From Nepenthes gracilis (taxonomy: Eukaryota > Streptophyta > Magnoliopsida > Caryophyllales > Nepenthaceae), in NCBI GenBank assembly GCA_033239525.1, contig BSYO01000019.1, forward strand, positions 5,213,087-5,277,086: DNA of 64,000 nucleotides, in the 5' to 3' direction. Shown one piece after another: positions 46,965-58,479 of this stretch. The notes beneath the pieces were generated by a model. The model saw nothing but the letters and a program-made list of their open reading frames with translations, made no database searches and had not been told where the DNA came from. Every line of letters starts with the position of its first letter. The first letter of the stretch is position 1. The translations under genes were made by a program, and so were the position numbers.

Positions 46965-47800
46965 AATTTGGGTTATCCTATGAATTTCGAGGTTACAAAT
47001 CGGATCTTCACGCTTGATCGATCTAATATCGGTTCAGTCTCAATAACCTCAAACTTAAACCCTACGCAATACAACTGAAAATAAGAGGTCAGAGGACGAC
47101 GGAAATTGCTCACATCGTAAATCCTCCGACGCTGTAATCAGATATCTTTTCAATAAAATGAAAGATATAAAGAACCCGATGAGGATACATGTGTGGTGGA
47201 TGGAGCGTTTGGATGCGTCCAGTTGATAGACGGCTTAGAGGTACGCCCACAGAGGGATAGTTTATGAATGTGCCCAGCAGAGGGCGTCTTAGAAGTGTTA
47301 TGGAGGAATGGCCGATCACAAGTATGGAAGGTCTCCTAGACATCCTTTACTTGTATCTAGCTACTTGGTAAGGGAAAGGATTTGGAAGGATTGGTGGTCT
47401 AAGTCCCCTTCTCTTCCCTGACCTTCTCTCCTTTATGAATTCTCCTCCTAGGATGAGAGAGCTGGCCTCCTTAGTTGTTGCATTCTGGATGGAGCCCATG
47501 GCTCCAAGAAGACCTCTTTCCCCCCTTCCCTCTTCCTCTCCCCTGGGTCCTTTTATAATATTTGGATCATCTTTGACCGCTCATGTCGATTTCTATAACC
47601 ACCTCTAGATTATGACAGACAGTTTTGGGTCAAACATAGTGGAGGATAGGGTTGCCAATTAAAGTTGGAATGTAAACCGTAATTAACTATGGCGACTGGG
47701 CTTTTGGGATTAATCTGGACCACTTCATGCCAAATTATCGGATAGCTTTTCTAATGGGCCTTTTGATTGGGCTCTTCCATTTAAGTCAACCCAATCATAA
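46965..47800 (-). repeat. Probable solo LTR related to element D
   Basis: 47030-47170 resembles the D LTR at 7110-7240 (shared 'cctacgcaatacaactgaaaataagaggtcagagg' type text and 'cgacgct'). A minus-strand TATA-like 'tataaaagg' occurs near 47550. Ends and TSD were not found, so the limits are approximate. The next 350 bp (47800-48153) is AT-rich with nothing recognised. Confidence 0.45.
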
Positions 47801-48153
47801 TTGTACTCATTACGATATTTACTTAATTTGTGGACCTTTTTTTGGATCAAATTTATCGAACCTATCCAAAGTAATTGTAATTTTTAGAAATTATGTGAAG
47901 ATAAATATTATGATATTTTGTTTATGTGGGTAATAACATTTACAATGAAAAACAATTTCTAATAGCATAAGAATTACAATTACTTGTGTTTGGTATGTAA
48001 AATTTTTTATGAGATTTAATTTTTAACTTTTTATATCTTTATTATGATATTTTTTAATAAAATTATTATATAGAAATATATAACGGATAGAAAACATTTG
48101 GCCGGGGAAATAACCTATAAAATTATTGTATCGATTTATTTTATTTTTATTTT

Positions 48154-49053
48154 TGATTGGTATGTCAGTAATGGATTTGTCCAAAAAGAAGGAACGGCCC
48201 AAATCCACAATGACCCATTTACGTATGGACGATCACCGCAAATAGTTGGCCGGACGAAAGGTAAATGAGATAGTCAAAGTCCAAGAGTAGGACGACCCAT
48301 TTGGGACCAAAACGGTTAACGCTTCCATTGACCCATGCATTTGTCCTTGTGTAGTAACGATCTTCTCCCCTGATTTCGCACTCTCCACAAAAAACAACCT
48401 CCATCGTAACGATTTCCCCAGAATCAATGTGCATCCCTGAAGGAATGCATTAGAATATTTTCCTATCTGCTAGAAACCCTAACGGTTACATGATGTAGAA
48501 GGAAAACAATCAACCCAACGCATCTATATAGGTTATAAAAGACAGCATGCCAAAAAAGACAACGGTCCCAATAAAGTGCGCAAGTATTAAGTCTTTTTGC
48601 ACAATGAAAACAGTCAAGCTCAGCGACTATAAAATGTCATAGAGTTCATATTTCAAGGCACGTTCTCACTTGCCTGCAAAAAAGCCTTTTTTTGCAAAAA
48701 CTTTTACACTTTCAGCATTTTAGCGCTCTCTATCTTTATATTGCGTTCCCAACGAACACAATATTTAGAGATTTTGCTCATAACGAGCAACCCAAGTCTC
48801 TCAGCCTATGAGAACACCCCCATGAAACAAACACTCTCAACATTCATATTAAACTTCATTGTATCCACCTTCTTACTTCGAAGGTATTTTATTGACTTTA
48901 AGATTCGAGTGTTTTCAATGAAATAACCTCCCGTTGTCACCTAACCTTTTGTTTGCAATTGTAGTGTGTAGGATCCAAATTTAGTGGACAGAGTCAGATT
49001 CAGATGAACGATTTAACCCAAATCTGTTAGAAATTTAAATTCATAACTTATCA
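48154..49053 (+). mobile_element. Solo LTR of the element A family
   Basis: It is a 900-bp match to the A LTR from its start (TGATTGGTATGTCAG) to its end (TTATCA). It is flanked by a perfect 5-bp TSD ATTTT (48149-48153 and 49054-49058). A TATA box TATAAAA is at 48628-48634. It is the product of LTR-LTR recombination. Confidence 0.88.
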
Positions 49054-49312
49054 ATTTTAAAAAATCTAAAAATGATTTCTTTATATACTATTTCTTCACT
49101 CAAAATATGTTTAGTTGTCAAGTAAGAATAATGACAATGTATTGTTTAAGAGATATCAATGCTACAGGAATGGCGGACATGCCAATGAGGGGTTCTCATT
49201 TGGTTTGTCGCGGTGGCGACTGTGGGTGGCCTGGGGTGGTGAGGGTTTTAGCCACTGAGCGGCGGCAGAAATTTGCAGTGCGTGACGATTTGAGGCCCAC
49301 ATATTTTAGCTG

Positions 49313-49318
49313 TTTATT
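49313..49318 (-). terminator. Candidate poly(A) signal of the UGT gene
   Basis: Minus-strand AATAAA lies 136 nt beyond the UGT stop codon. A (TA)n run (49339-49365) and a run of T on the minus strand (just after the stop) lie between. The region 49059-49312 shows no gene. A GC-rich patch at 49160-49290 is unexplained. Confidence 0.45.
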
Positions 49319-49334
49319 TTACACAATAATATTA

Positions 49335-49365
<31 letters not shown>

Positions 49366-49453
49366 GATTTATTCATGTCACACAATTATAAATTTCCTAC
49401 TAATTTCCTTCGACCGCCCGAAGCTTTTGGGGAAATTTACAAAAAAAAAAAAA

Positions 49454-50136
49454 TCACACTCCGCTCCTCCAGAGGGCAACCAGCTTGTCCAACGCCACCA
49501 CGGAGGAGCCACCGACGCTCAGAGCGGCCCTAGCACCTTCTTTCATGGCCGCAACTCGTTCCCTGATTGCTTTCCCACTCGCCGAGTCCATCAACTCTCT
49601 AACTCGCTCCTCCAGCTCGACCGCGCTCACGAACCCGGTTTCCGACCACTTTAGGGGCAGAGCCAATTTTACATCCGCCACCAGGAACACCTTGTTCATC
49701 TTCTGCTCGGCAAATAGAGGCCACGTCACCATCGGTACACCGTTCCACACAGCCTCCAGAACCGAATTCCACCCACAGTGAGTCACGAACCCGCCGACCG
49801 AGTCGTGACTCAGCACCTCGAACTGTGGCGCCCACGACCTGACGACGTGGCCTCTGTCCTTCACTCGTTCCAGGAACCCTTCCGGCAAGAGGGACTCTAA
49901 GCTGGGTTCTTCTTGATCTTCAGCTTCGATGGGTGGCGTGCGCACCACCCACAGGAATCTCTGCCCACTCTTTTCCAGGCCTACGGCCACCTCTTTCAGC
50001 TGCTCAGCCGGCAGAATTCCCATGGACCCGAAGCACACGAACACAACGCTTTGACTCGGTTGCGAGTCGAGCCAACTCAGGCACTCGTGCCTACTTCCGT
50101 TGTTGCTGCCGCCGTCGCCGTCGCCGCCGCTGTATC
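49454..50136 (-). CDS. UGT exon 2: UDP-sugar-binding C-terminal half
   Basis: The acceptor TATACTTGCAG ends at 50137, and the exon starts GATACAGCGG at 50136. It encodes residues 260-486, opening with a Gly/Asp-rich linker and then [14 protein letters not shown]. The PSPG box starts [11 protein letters not shown] (49834-49802) and contains [15 protein letters not shown]. The stop TGA is at 49456-49454. The reading frame is open upstream of the acceptor only as far as about 50152. Confidence 0.9.
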
Positions 50137-53100
50137 CTGCAAGTATAACCACCGTAGTTCAAAAAGCCGTGGTAATTTCCAATCGCAGAAGACAAATACG
50201 AAAAAGAGACTTCTGACGAAATCTATGGCCTTTTTACTGTGTTTACTTTAACCATTTATTAGAAAGAAAGGTTTAAAATTATACTGGGATAAATATTTGT
50301 TAAGGAAAATTATAGAAAATTATAAAATTTATTTTATTTATTTTTATTTTGTATAAATACAATTTTTTTTTATTTTTATGTGATCTTTGAAACTCATTAG
50401 GGACTTTCATTTTTTTAATTATTTATTCTTTAAATATAACTGCCCAGATCTCTAAAAGTTTTTAAATAATTTATCATAATTTTAGTTTTTATATTTTTCA
50501 TGTATTAATAAAATGTGACAAATTTTTAAAATTATTTGGTATTATTCACATTTATATATTGTTTGCCAAAAACAGAATACGAGACACACTGTTATTCCTA
50601 CTACTTAAAGGTGGAGTCAAATCTCTAAAAGTGAGAGATCACATATATTAAACATACACACTTCAGGTTAACTATATGAAGTGGAGTGATTGCTATCTAT
50701 TGGGTATAGTCTAAGATGAGATCGAATCAATCCATTACAATGTGGGTCCTACAAACTAAAAAACCCATTGAGAATCTGAATCAACCGAATTGTAATATAA
50801 TGCATATTTTCTATTTGTAAATTTTGTTATCATTAAATTAATTTTATATTATTTTAAAAATAATTATATGATAAAAATTTTAAAAAAAAGTGGGTTTTGA
50901 GATCAGACTTGGAAGTTGAAGGGTATCTGATCCGCGCTGATCGCATTTTAGGTAGAATGCATGTGTTTGAGGAGCACCCTATACCATTTATGGGTATTTT
51001 AGACAGAATGGATGACACCTGAAGTGTACCCATCAACTTTCATACATATTTTGGACAAATTGTTGCCACCTGAGTTGTGCCTGATATGGCACTTGTATGC
51101 ACTTAAGGGTTCGAATAGCACATGATGTACGCATGATCGGTACTTGTGTGCCAATTCAATTATATAAGTAATCCGTACACTATTTTCAGCCATTTTTGCA
51201 AGAAAAAAAGGAGAGGAGAGAGAAAGAATAGAGGAAGAAGAAAATGGAAGAGAAGGAAGTAGAATTTGGGATTTTATTTTGTTATACCAATCAGAGGGAG
51301 TTTTGAGATTTTGGATTAAAGGAAAATTAAAATCGATATTTATTTGACTATTCGAGATTTTGAAGAAAATTGGTGAAAAAGCCTAACCAATTTGCTCTAT
51401 CTCCAAATTTGGGAGATGTTCATAATATATTTCACATGTCGATATTTTAAAAATATGTGCATGATCCAACACACATTATTGAATACGAACCGTTGAGGAT
51501 AAATGAAAATTTAACATATATTGATGAACTAGTTGAGATTTTGAGAAGAAGAGATCAAATGTTTCAAACAAAGGTAATTCCGTTGGTCAAGGTCTTATAG
51601 AAAAATTATTCATATAAAGAAGCCACTTGAAAAAGAGAAGATAAGGTCCAAGAGAAGTACCCACATTTATTTCTTCGATAAGGTATCTAAAATTTTAAAG
51701 ATGAAATTTTTATTAGGAGTGGAGATATGTAAGGGTTGAATTTGAATTTTAATATAATTATAATTAATTAAATTAAAATAATTATAATTGAGGTCAAAGG
51801 AAAAAGAAAATTTGATCAAAAGTTCAAATTGAACTGAATTAAATTGAGTTGATAGATGCCCAATCAGCTCCCAACATGCACTTATGCATGTTCTGGGTAG
51901 AAAGGTCACATCTGAACGGAGCTCGAGTGCAAAATTTAGAATAAACGCATTCGAAGCATGCCTAAAAGATATTTGAGCACGCTTTCTAGAATACTCGCAC
52001 TTGAAGTGCGCCCGAGGCAATGATTGTGCGTCGAGTGTTTAGCCGTGGTGTTTGACAGGCGATCGACTAGTGCTCAAGCACCACTACTATTATAAATAGT
52101 GAGCCCGATTGATTTTCAATCATTTATCTACCATGAGAAGAGTGAGAAAGAGAGAGAGGAAGTTAGGAATGCTCAACTCAAGTAAATTCAAGTAAGAGTT
52201 TTGATAAATTAGAGTTAAGACAAATATATTTCAAATCATTTTTTTCTTTATTACTATTCTTTTTAAAATTTTTTAAATATTTATCGTTTCAAATACTCGT
52301 AGATAATATAATTTTAAAGTCAAGATATTTATATTTAATATGCATATAAAAGTTTTTCTATTTTTGTAATTATGCATGAATTTCATGTTCAAATATATAC
52401 ATTATTTGCATTAGTTAATTTCTGTAATATTCTATCTTACATGTTTGAAATTATGATTAAATGATTCATTCATGCTTTGAATTCATACATTAACTAATGT
52501 AAAATTTCATGTTTGAAAAACATTAACCAAGTTTTCTCTGCATATTGTAATGTAAAAAAAGTTGTTGATTTTCTAGTACTAATTAATGTAAATTTTAGAA
52601 CAGCAACCTTTATATGCTTCAAAAAATTGCATGTTTTATACTATACATGCTAAGAATTTAAAGAATTTGAAGGAAAAACTCTATATTATACTAATAATTA
52701 AGAATATTTTTTTTTAGATTGAGAAAAAAAAAATATGATGAATTGAATAGAGTTTTTATAAATATAAGTATTAAATCATTGTAATAAGTTTAGCAGATGG
52801 TATATTATTACATATTTTAGTTTATTATAATGATAATCGAAATTCAAACTTATCATCTGTGGGTAAATATGTCGTTTAACTCGATCTACAAGGTTATATG
52901 TATGACAATTCATTTAAGAATCTTAAATAATAGCGTATGATTTTTAATTTTGTGGAAATAAATATAACTCAGATTTTTATCATCCACTCTTTTAGTTGAT
53001 AAAGCCCTATTGACCCTTAATTCCTAAGAATTGCATAATTTAGCATGATTTTTGTGGCATAAATTTAAATGAATATATATAAAGGAATCTCATGCATTGT

Positions 53101-56023
53101 CATGAAAATTTGATAAGATGATCATATATTATCATGAAAAAATTCGTAACATTTATTAAATTTGATACATGGCTTCTTACTATGCATTTTAATATAAGTT
53201 ATATATTAAATTACAAAATTATATATCTTATTAAATTTTTGACTTACTTTTTTTTTTATTAACCATTCAGATGAAATGTTTGAATACTTACAAGATAATT
53301 AAAATTGAATGATGAACATTCCGAAGAGTTTAGAATTAGAGTTATGAAATATTTAATGTTATATTTTAGATTTTGAATGTAGTTTAATGTAGTTATGTTA
53401 ATTTGACAATGGTTATCTAAAGTTCCAATTATGAGGATATCGATTTGTTAGAAAGGTGATCCATTTGAAAATTAAATTGTTAGAAATTTGAATTGTTAGA
53501 AGACAAAGTCTCTAAGTTGTTAAATGGATAAAGCTCTACCAAAATTGAACTTGAAAAATGCTGAGGTGTCAAGTCAATAATTAAAAATAATTTTTTTTTG
53601 ATAATTTTATTAATCTGAACTTTTAGTGATTTATAATTTTATACGGTTAAATAGAATTACAATGAAAGAAATAGATTAAAAATTATGACTTGATTGTAAA
53701 AAATAAAATTCTTCTTTATTTTGTAGATACACTGATATACAACATATGACCTTACAAGTTAGATTTTAAAGTCATTTAGCCTAATAAGAAAGAAAATGGG
53801 AAAAGGAGTGATCTGACAACTAGAAGAAGATGAAAAGTAAGAACACCACAAAGGTTTACCCTCCTCTCAAATTTAGTATCAAGTCAATTGGCTTTAATTT
53901 ATTAATATGAAAATCTAGCGGCAATGTTACATTAAACTAGCTAATCCTCTTCAACAAGACAAATTAAACTCAGCTAATGCTCTTCAAAACAAGCCATGAA
54001 AAAAACACCCTAATTTAAGATAATATGTGAAAGAAAAAATTAAGATGGTTTGCTATATAAAATAGGGTAATCTAGATAGATTTCTTGAATGGCTCCTACA
54101 AAAAAAAGGCTCCTACAAGAATACGAAAGAACTAGAAATCATGAACAAAAACTCCATCAAATAAAAATAGGGAGTTGAAATTTCATTGAATGTTTGGGAC
54201 TTGAAATTTAGTTAAAAGCTAAATCCAACTTTTTTATTGAAGCTTAATCTCAAAGAAAAGCCATTACTTTGATTGATGAGATCAATCGGCAATTAATATG
54301 TATTGATTAAGACTCCATTTGGAAGGAGTATTCGGACGACTTTCAAACTATACTATTCGAATTTTCATTCAAATATACTAGCTTGAATTCCCGAAAAAAC
54401 GGAAGGAAAATTTGAGTTGAACTACACAAAGATATTCATTAATGAATATAAATCAATTGAATTGTAAGGCCTGAAATGGAAAAAAGATCAATGTATCAAA
54501 TGATTGCTCAATACTAAATTCAAACGGTCAATTTTGATGAGCGGTTACGTGAATATATAAATAAACAGTCATATTACATGAACAATTAATGTGTCCAATA
54601 GATATATATTAAATTCAAAGTTTATATAACTGTTAAACCATTTCCTTTCCAACTAACACAACTCATTAATTAATACGCAATCATACCACCTCATAAAGTA
54701 TGTACTGATTGACAATAATACTATCAATACACCTATTTTCCTCAAATAAGAAGAGAAAATTCAAGTCACTCATAAAAAGTAAGTAAAGAGTTCTAATCTT
54801 TTATATACTTACAAATATCAAAAATTATAGAGCCAAATCCTCTACTTCTTGCCATTTCTTTAATCTTCAACCTTCATAATTTTTTTTATATTTTTTTAAA
54901 ATTTTGATTTGAATATTGAAGGATATTTCAGAAAATGAGTCTTATATCCTTTAATTTCTTATAAATTATTATGGTATATAAGATTAGAATTAAAAATTTA
55001 AAGGTCCAGTCCAATTTTATTTAGACAACTATTCAGATCAGATACATGCATTACCATCATTTGCGAAGAAATTATACTTATATCAATAAAGTTCCTTCGT
55101 AATAATTTGTTATATAAAATATACAAAATATATATTATTTATAATCAGTTAATATCATGGAGTAATACGGAATGTTATGGACAAATTTTCAACTCTTTTT
55201 TGCCATTTTGATTCATTAAAAGCTTACCACCATATCTTTTCTTACCAGTGCCTCCGGTGAGGGGCCCTACGGCGAAGATCGGCGGCGTGGTCCCGCTTTC
55301 AACGCATTTTCCCTCCGACAAGGCCTTGACAGCTCTCTCCTGCAACATCTCAAAGGTGTTTAAGATGAACCCCTTGGACTTGGGCATCCGCCTCCCGAGC
55401 CGGAGAAAATGGTGGTAGAATTTGCTGCTCCGATCTGACATTGAATTCGATAAGTGGGACTTTGGCACCGGCACCAGGCCGGGAATCTCGACCTCAAAGT
55501 CCTCCTCGAAATCCTTGAAGCTCTTCGTGAAGGTGTGGTGCAGCGTCGGCATGTAAAGCACGGCGGCAAGAGCGCCGGCGCTGGAGGGGAAGTAGATGTA
55601 GGTTGGGATGTTGAGGGTGGCCGAGACGTCGAGCGCCGCTGTGTTGAAGAAGTCGATTATTAAGGCTTTGATGGCGCCGCCACCGCTGGTGCTGGAGGTT
55701 TTGGCGATGGTGTCCAGAGTGCGGTAAAGGAGCGGGTTATTGTGGAGAGCGAGGTCAAAGGAGAGGGACGGTGACTGAGGGGAAGGGGGAGGACTGGGGA
55801 GAGATTGGGTGGAGGTGAGGTGATGGAAGGTGATGGAAGGGGTAGTTGTGGAGAGCTTGGCGAGGGCAGCGTCGGTGGCGGCGCTGTTGGCGTATGGATG
55901 AGGGGTGACGAGGATGGTGGTGGAGAAGGAATTAGGGTGGTGGTGTTGCATGAACTTAGCGAGTTCTACCATTGGCAGTACGTGAGTTATGCCTACTGAA
56001 GGATACATGACAATGGTGTCCAT
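49454..56023 (-). CDS. Family 1 UDP-glycosyltransferase, UGT88-like (group E), two exons, intact
   Basis: The enzyme would transfer a sugar, most likely glucose, from a UDP-sugar to a hydroxyl of a small molecule such as a flavonoid, in the cytosol. Exon 1 (55246-56023) and exon 2 (49454-50136) join in phase 1 to give 486 residues, normal for the family. Catalytic His14 (in [11 protein letters not shown]) and its partner Asp124 (in [13 protein letters not shown]) are present. The C-terminal domain has [20 protein letters not shown] and a full 44-residue PSPG box at 361-404. In the box, Trp382 (position 22) and the final Glu-Gln favour UDP-glucose over UDP-glucuronate (UGT88D glucuronosyltransferases carry Arg at position 22). 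The N-terminal pattern and the [11 protein letters not shown] context point to the UGT88 group; the acceptor cannot be told from sequence. The ATG has G at +4 and a purine at -3, and the leader has no upstream ATG. Confidence 0.9.
51318..51727 (+). pseudogene. Chromovirus pol remnant (integrase tail and chromodomain) inside the UGT intron
   Basis: The plus strand (antisense to the UGT) encodes [27 protein letters not shown], a hinge [20 protein letters not shown], then a chromodomain-like stretch ending [14 protein letters not shown]. This matches the order FEIL-x2-[VI]G-x-VAY, ALPP-x-L-x-x-VH-x-VFHVS and the chromodomain W/E-x2-[YL]P-x-LF seen at the end of chromovirus integrases. Three or more stops interrupt it. 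Everything upstream of this tail is missing. Confidence 0.8.
51728..52200 (+). repeat. Start of the 3' LTR of the intronic chromovirus remnant (right end unresolved)
   Basis: After a polypurine-like 'aggagtggagata' (51715-51727) the LTR begins TGTAAGGGTTGAAT, like the TGTAATAT start of element E. A TATA box (TATAAAT) near 52092 and the text 'gaagtgcgcccga' near 52002, also found in the E LTR ('gaagtgcgcccg', 27599), support LTR identity. I could not find its end; it may extend well past 52200. Confidence 0.6.
55246..56023 (-). CDS. UGT exon 1: acceptor-binding N-terminal half
   Basis: It encodes residues 1-259 plus one base of codon 260. The ATG is at 56023. It starts [20 protein letters not shown] and contains [18 protein letters not shown] and [18 protein letters not shown]. 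It ends [10 protein letters not shown] before the donor. Reading on past the donor gives 22 unrelated residues and a stop, which is why splicing rather than truncation is preferred. Confidence 0.9.
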
Positions 56024-56164
56024 GCCAAAATTGAAAGAGGAGGAGGAGATGGCGGTGGCTGTGGTGGTGGTGGGGTGATGGAGGAGGAGGACAAAGAGGA
56101 GGAGGAGGATAGATGCCGATGGGGATGTGGCTGTCCCCCAAATCGAAGTTACTCACCTTATATA
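56024..56164 (-). promoter_or_regulatory. UGT core promoter and pyrimidine-rich leader
   Basis: A TATA box (TATATAA on the minus strand, 56158-56164) lies 135 nt upstream of the ATG. The presumed leader of about 105 nt is rich in CCT and CAC repeats and has no ATG. Next upstream, 56165-56372 is AT-rich, with nothing further recognised before the core repeat starts. Confidence 0.65.
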
Positions 56165-56372
56165 AAAAGATTTCGGAGAGAGATGTCTAGCTACCCGTCA
56201 ACCTTTGGCCTTTTTTCGTTACACTTGATTAATATGCACCACGTAATTACTACATAGGAGTACGTATATGATATTGACATAAAAAAAATACAATACAGAT
56301 TTTATAGTGACTGGCACTATACACGTTTTAAATATTTTATTGAAAATATTAATAATACAAAATATAGACCTT

Positions 56373-57394
56373 AGAGTTTCTTTTACTCATTTTATAGTGA
56401 GTGGCACTAAAATATTAAATATTAATAAGTGTTTAATTTAACAATTTAATTAATTATAAATGTTAGCTCAGTTAACAAAGATTATTTAGAATAGTGCCAT
56501 TTAATTTATGATTATGCGTTTGGCTTATATTGTTAGACATCTAACTTTATTTGATTTATAGATTTTTATAGGTGAATCCCGTTGAATACAGTATCAATTG
56601 AGTTAGTTCAATCTATTAGTTTAATAAACCCATCGTTAGTAGGCTCACGATGGCAAGAAATGTGAAAGCATTATCCGATTTAAAAGACCAAAATCCACAG
56701 AGTATGGTGTCTGGTCTTAACTGAACTTTAATTAGAATAAATCAAAATCAAATAGATATCCGAACGGTTTCTGAATTATATGCTCAAATGGAGGCATATT
56801 TGAGCATTCAATTAAGCGGTTCGTCAACTATATGATTTGCTCAGGCAAAGGTTTTCGAATTAACAAATATCAATTGTTTACTATCAATTTAATTTTTAAG
56901 CACAAATTACCTTCAGTCAACCCCAAGATCAGAATATATATAATAATGGTTGAACTAATTAATTTTTAATTGATCTAATAATTTAAATCGTAACCAATTA
57001 TTTCTCTTTGGAGTATTGCCAATAACCGATATTATAACTATGAATACATATTTTTCTTAAAAATAATTTTACATAAATATTTATATGTTATATTTTTAGA
57101 AATTATTTTTATATTATCATTTATTTTCAGGTAATATTTTTATGCAAAAGATTTTTATAAAATAGAAAAATGGAGGTGATCTTAGATTGGCCCAATCTAT
57201 CCCCATTTGAAGACTAGATTAGAACTAACAAGAGTTCATTAAAATAATCATGTCAAACCTGAATTTAAATTAAAACTTATTTTATAAATATTTTATATAT
57301 AGATATGCAATCAAAAAATAATTTTTTTTATAAATAACAATTTAATATATTTTTGTACAATACTTTCTACAAGATTTTTATTATTATATTATTT
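56373..57394 (+). repeat. Core repeat copy 2, left part
   Basis: It aligns with 7911-8816 and the start of 19457-20488 in the same order without the element A insertion (empty site near 57250). One internal stretch (near 56765) is shorter than in copy 1 (near 8315). It is non-coding. Confidence 0.75.
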
Positions 57395-58479
57395 TGATGG
57401 GTATACTATCGCGCCGCTAACTACGCCCGATGACCGAAAAAAGCCCAAATCGCTCTAGGCGATCAACTCAAATTGTGTGCCATAGTCAAGGCGCCGTGAA
57501 AGGCTTTTCCGAGACGCTAGCCTTTCCGCCCAACTCACGTGCACAATCAATTTAAGCGTTGATAGGAAGTATTGTAGCAGTAGACCCAAAAATGCGTTAA
57601 ACTTGCTACGGGCGAGGCCCAATTTGGCATGCAAACTCATGCACGAAAAGTAATAATCCTTTCATGGTCACACGCTTTTCTAAAAGTTGACTTTCTCCAA
57701 AAAGGCGGCAATGAACTCAGCGCCAACGTTGAAGTCAAAATGGTCACGAAAGCATGAAAGAGATGAGGTGATTCGGATATCCATTGCACCGTTCAGAAGG
57801 AAAAAGATCAATCAAATTACGCCTGTCAAGCCCACCAACTCAAAGAAGGCCGCCATTTCCAGTCCAGAAGAACACGCCACCTTACCCAAAGAAGGTGGCT
57901 CTCCTACTATCCATATAAGCATGAAGTCTTCATTCTAGAAGACACACGCATGCTCACAATAGAAAACATACGCTCTGATACAAGTGCTGAAACAGGCTCA
58001 CACAGAAGCTCCCATACACATTTTCTAACCTGAGAACATTCAAAACAAGCTTCCTGAAAGATTTCCTACGGTCTAACTTACGAACACTTGCAGAGCTCAA
58101 ACAAAGACTCATCTTCGGATCCAAGTTCATCATCCAATCCCACCAGAGGCCTCTGGATTCTAGGAGTCCTTTTCGGCTTTCTGAGAATTGTTTCCTAAAG
58201 CTTCCACGCTTTTAGGACGCGCGTTCCCACGCCTCTATGAGGTGCACCGAGAACTACATTCTCCCAACACTCCCGACCATCCTACCCATCACTCTCTGCT
58301 TATCGCATAAACAAATTTGCACCATCCATGCATTTCGGGAAGATATTTTTGGGACACAACGACATTTTCGCTGGAATTCAGTGACTTATTCACTTTAGTG
58401 GTGTGTAGGATTTAGACTCAATGAACGAAGTCGGAGAGAAATATCCGACGAATCTCAACTTTATTGGATTGTGTACGCA
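57395..58479 (+). mobile_element. Solo LTR distantly related to the element A LTR
   Basis: It interrupts core repeat copy 2. It starts TGATGGGTATAC and ends TGTACGCA, with TATA-like TATAAG at 57914-57919 and a 3' end ('tggtgtgtaggatttagactcaatga') parallel to the A LTR end. The exact TSD is unclear: TATTT is found at 57390-57394 and again at 58483-58487, three bases past the CA. The 57455-57640 and 57687-57938 ORFs are not genes. Confidence 0.7.

Larger units (their letters stand above)
50137..55245 (-). other. UGT intron, 5.1 kb, GT-AG, phase 1
   Basis: Donor CTG/GTAAGAAAAG (55246/55245) and acceptor ACTTGCAG/GATAC (50137/50136) both fit consensus. The length is well above the usual few hundred bases of UGT introns. 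Part of the excess is a chromovirus remnant (51318 onward). 50160-51317 and about 52200-55170 are AT-rich, with no gene that I can recognise. Confidence 0.85.

Noticed and set aside
49913..50251. A plus-strand ORF across UGT exon 2
   Set aside because: It is the complement of the UGT coding sequence and has no domain pattern.
49454..56023. The reading that the UGT is two separate truncated pseudogenes
   Set aside because: Good splice sites, matching phase and a complete 486-residue product make one spliced gene more likely.
55956..56156. A His/Pro-rich minus-strand ORF over the UGT leader
   Set aside because: It starts at GTG, not ATG, and comes from CCT/CAC repeats in the leader. It is not a real upstream ORF.
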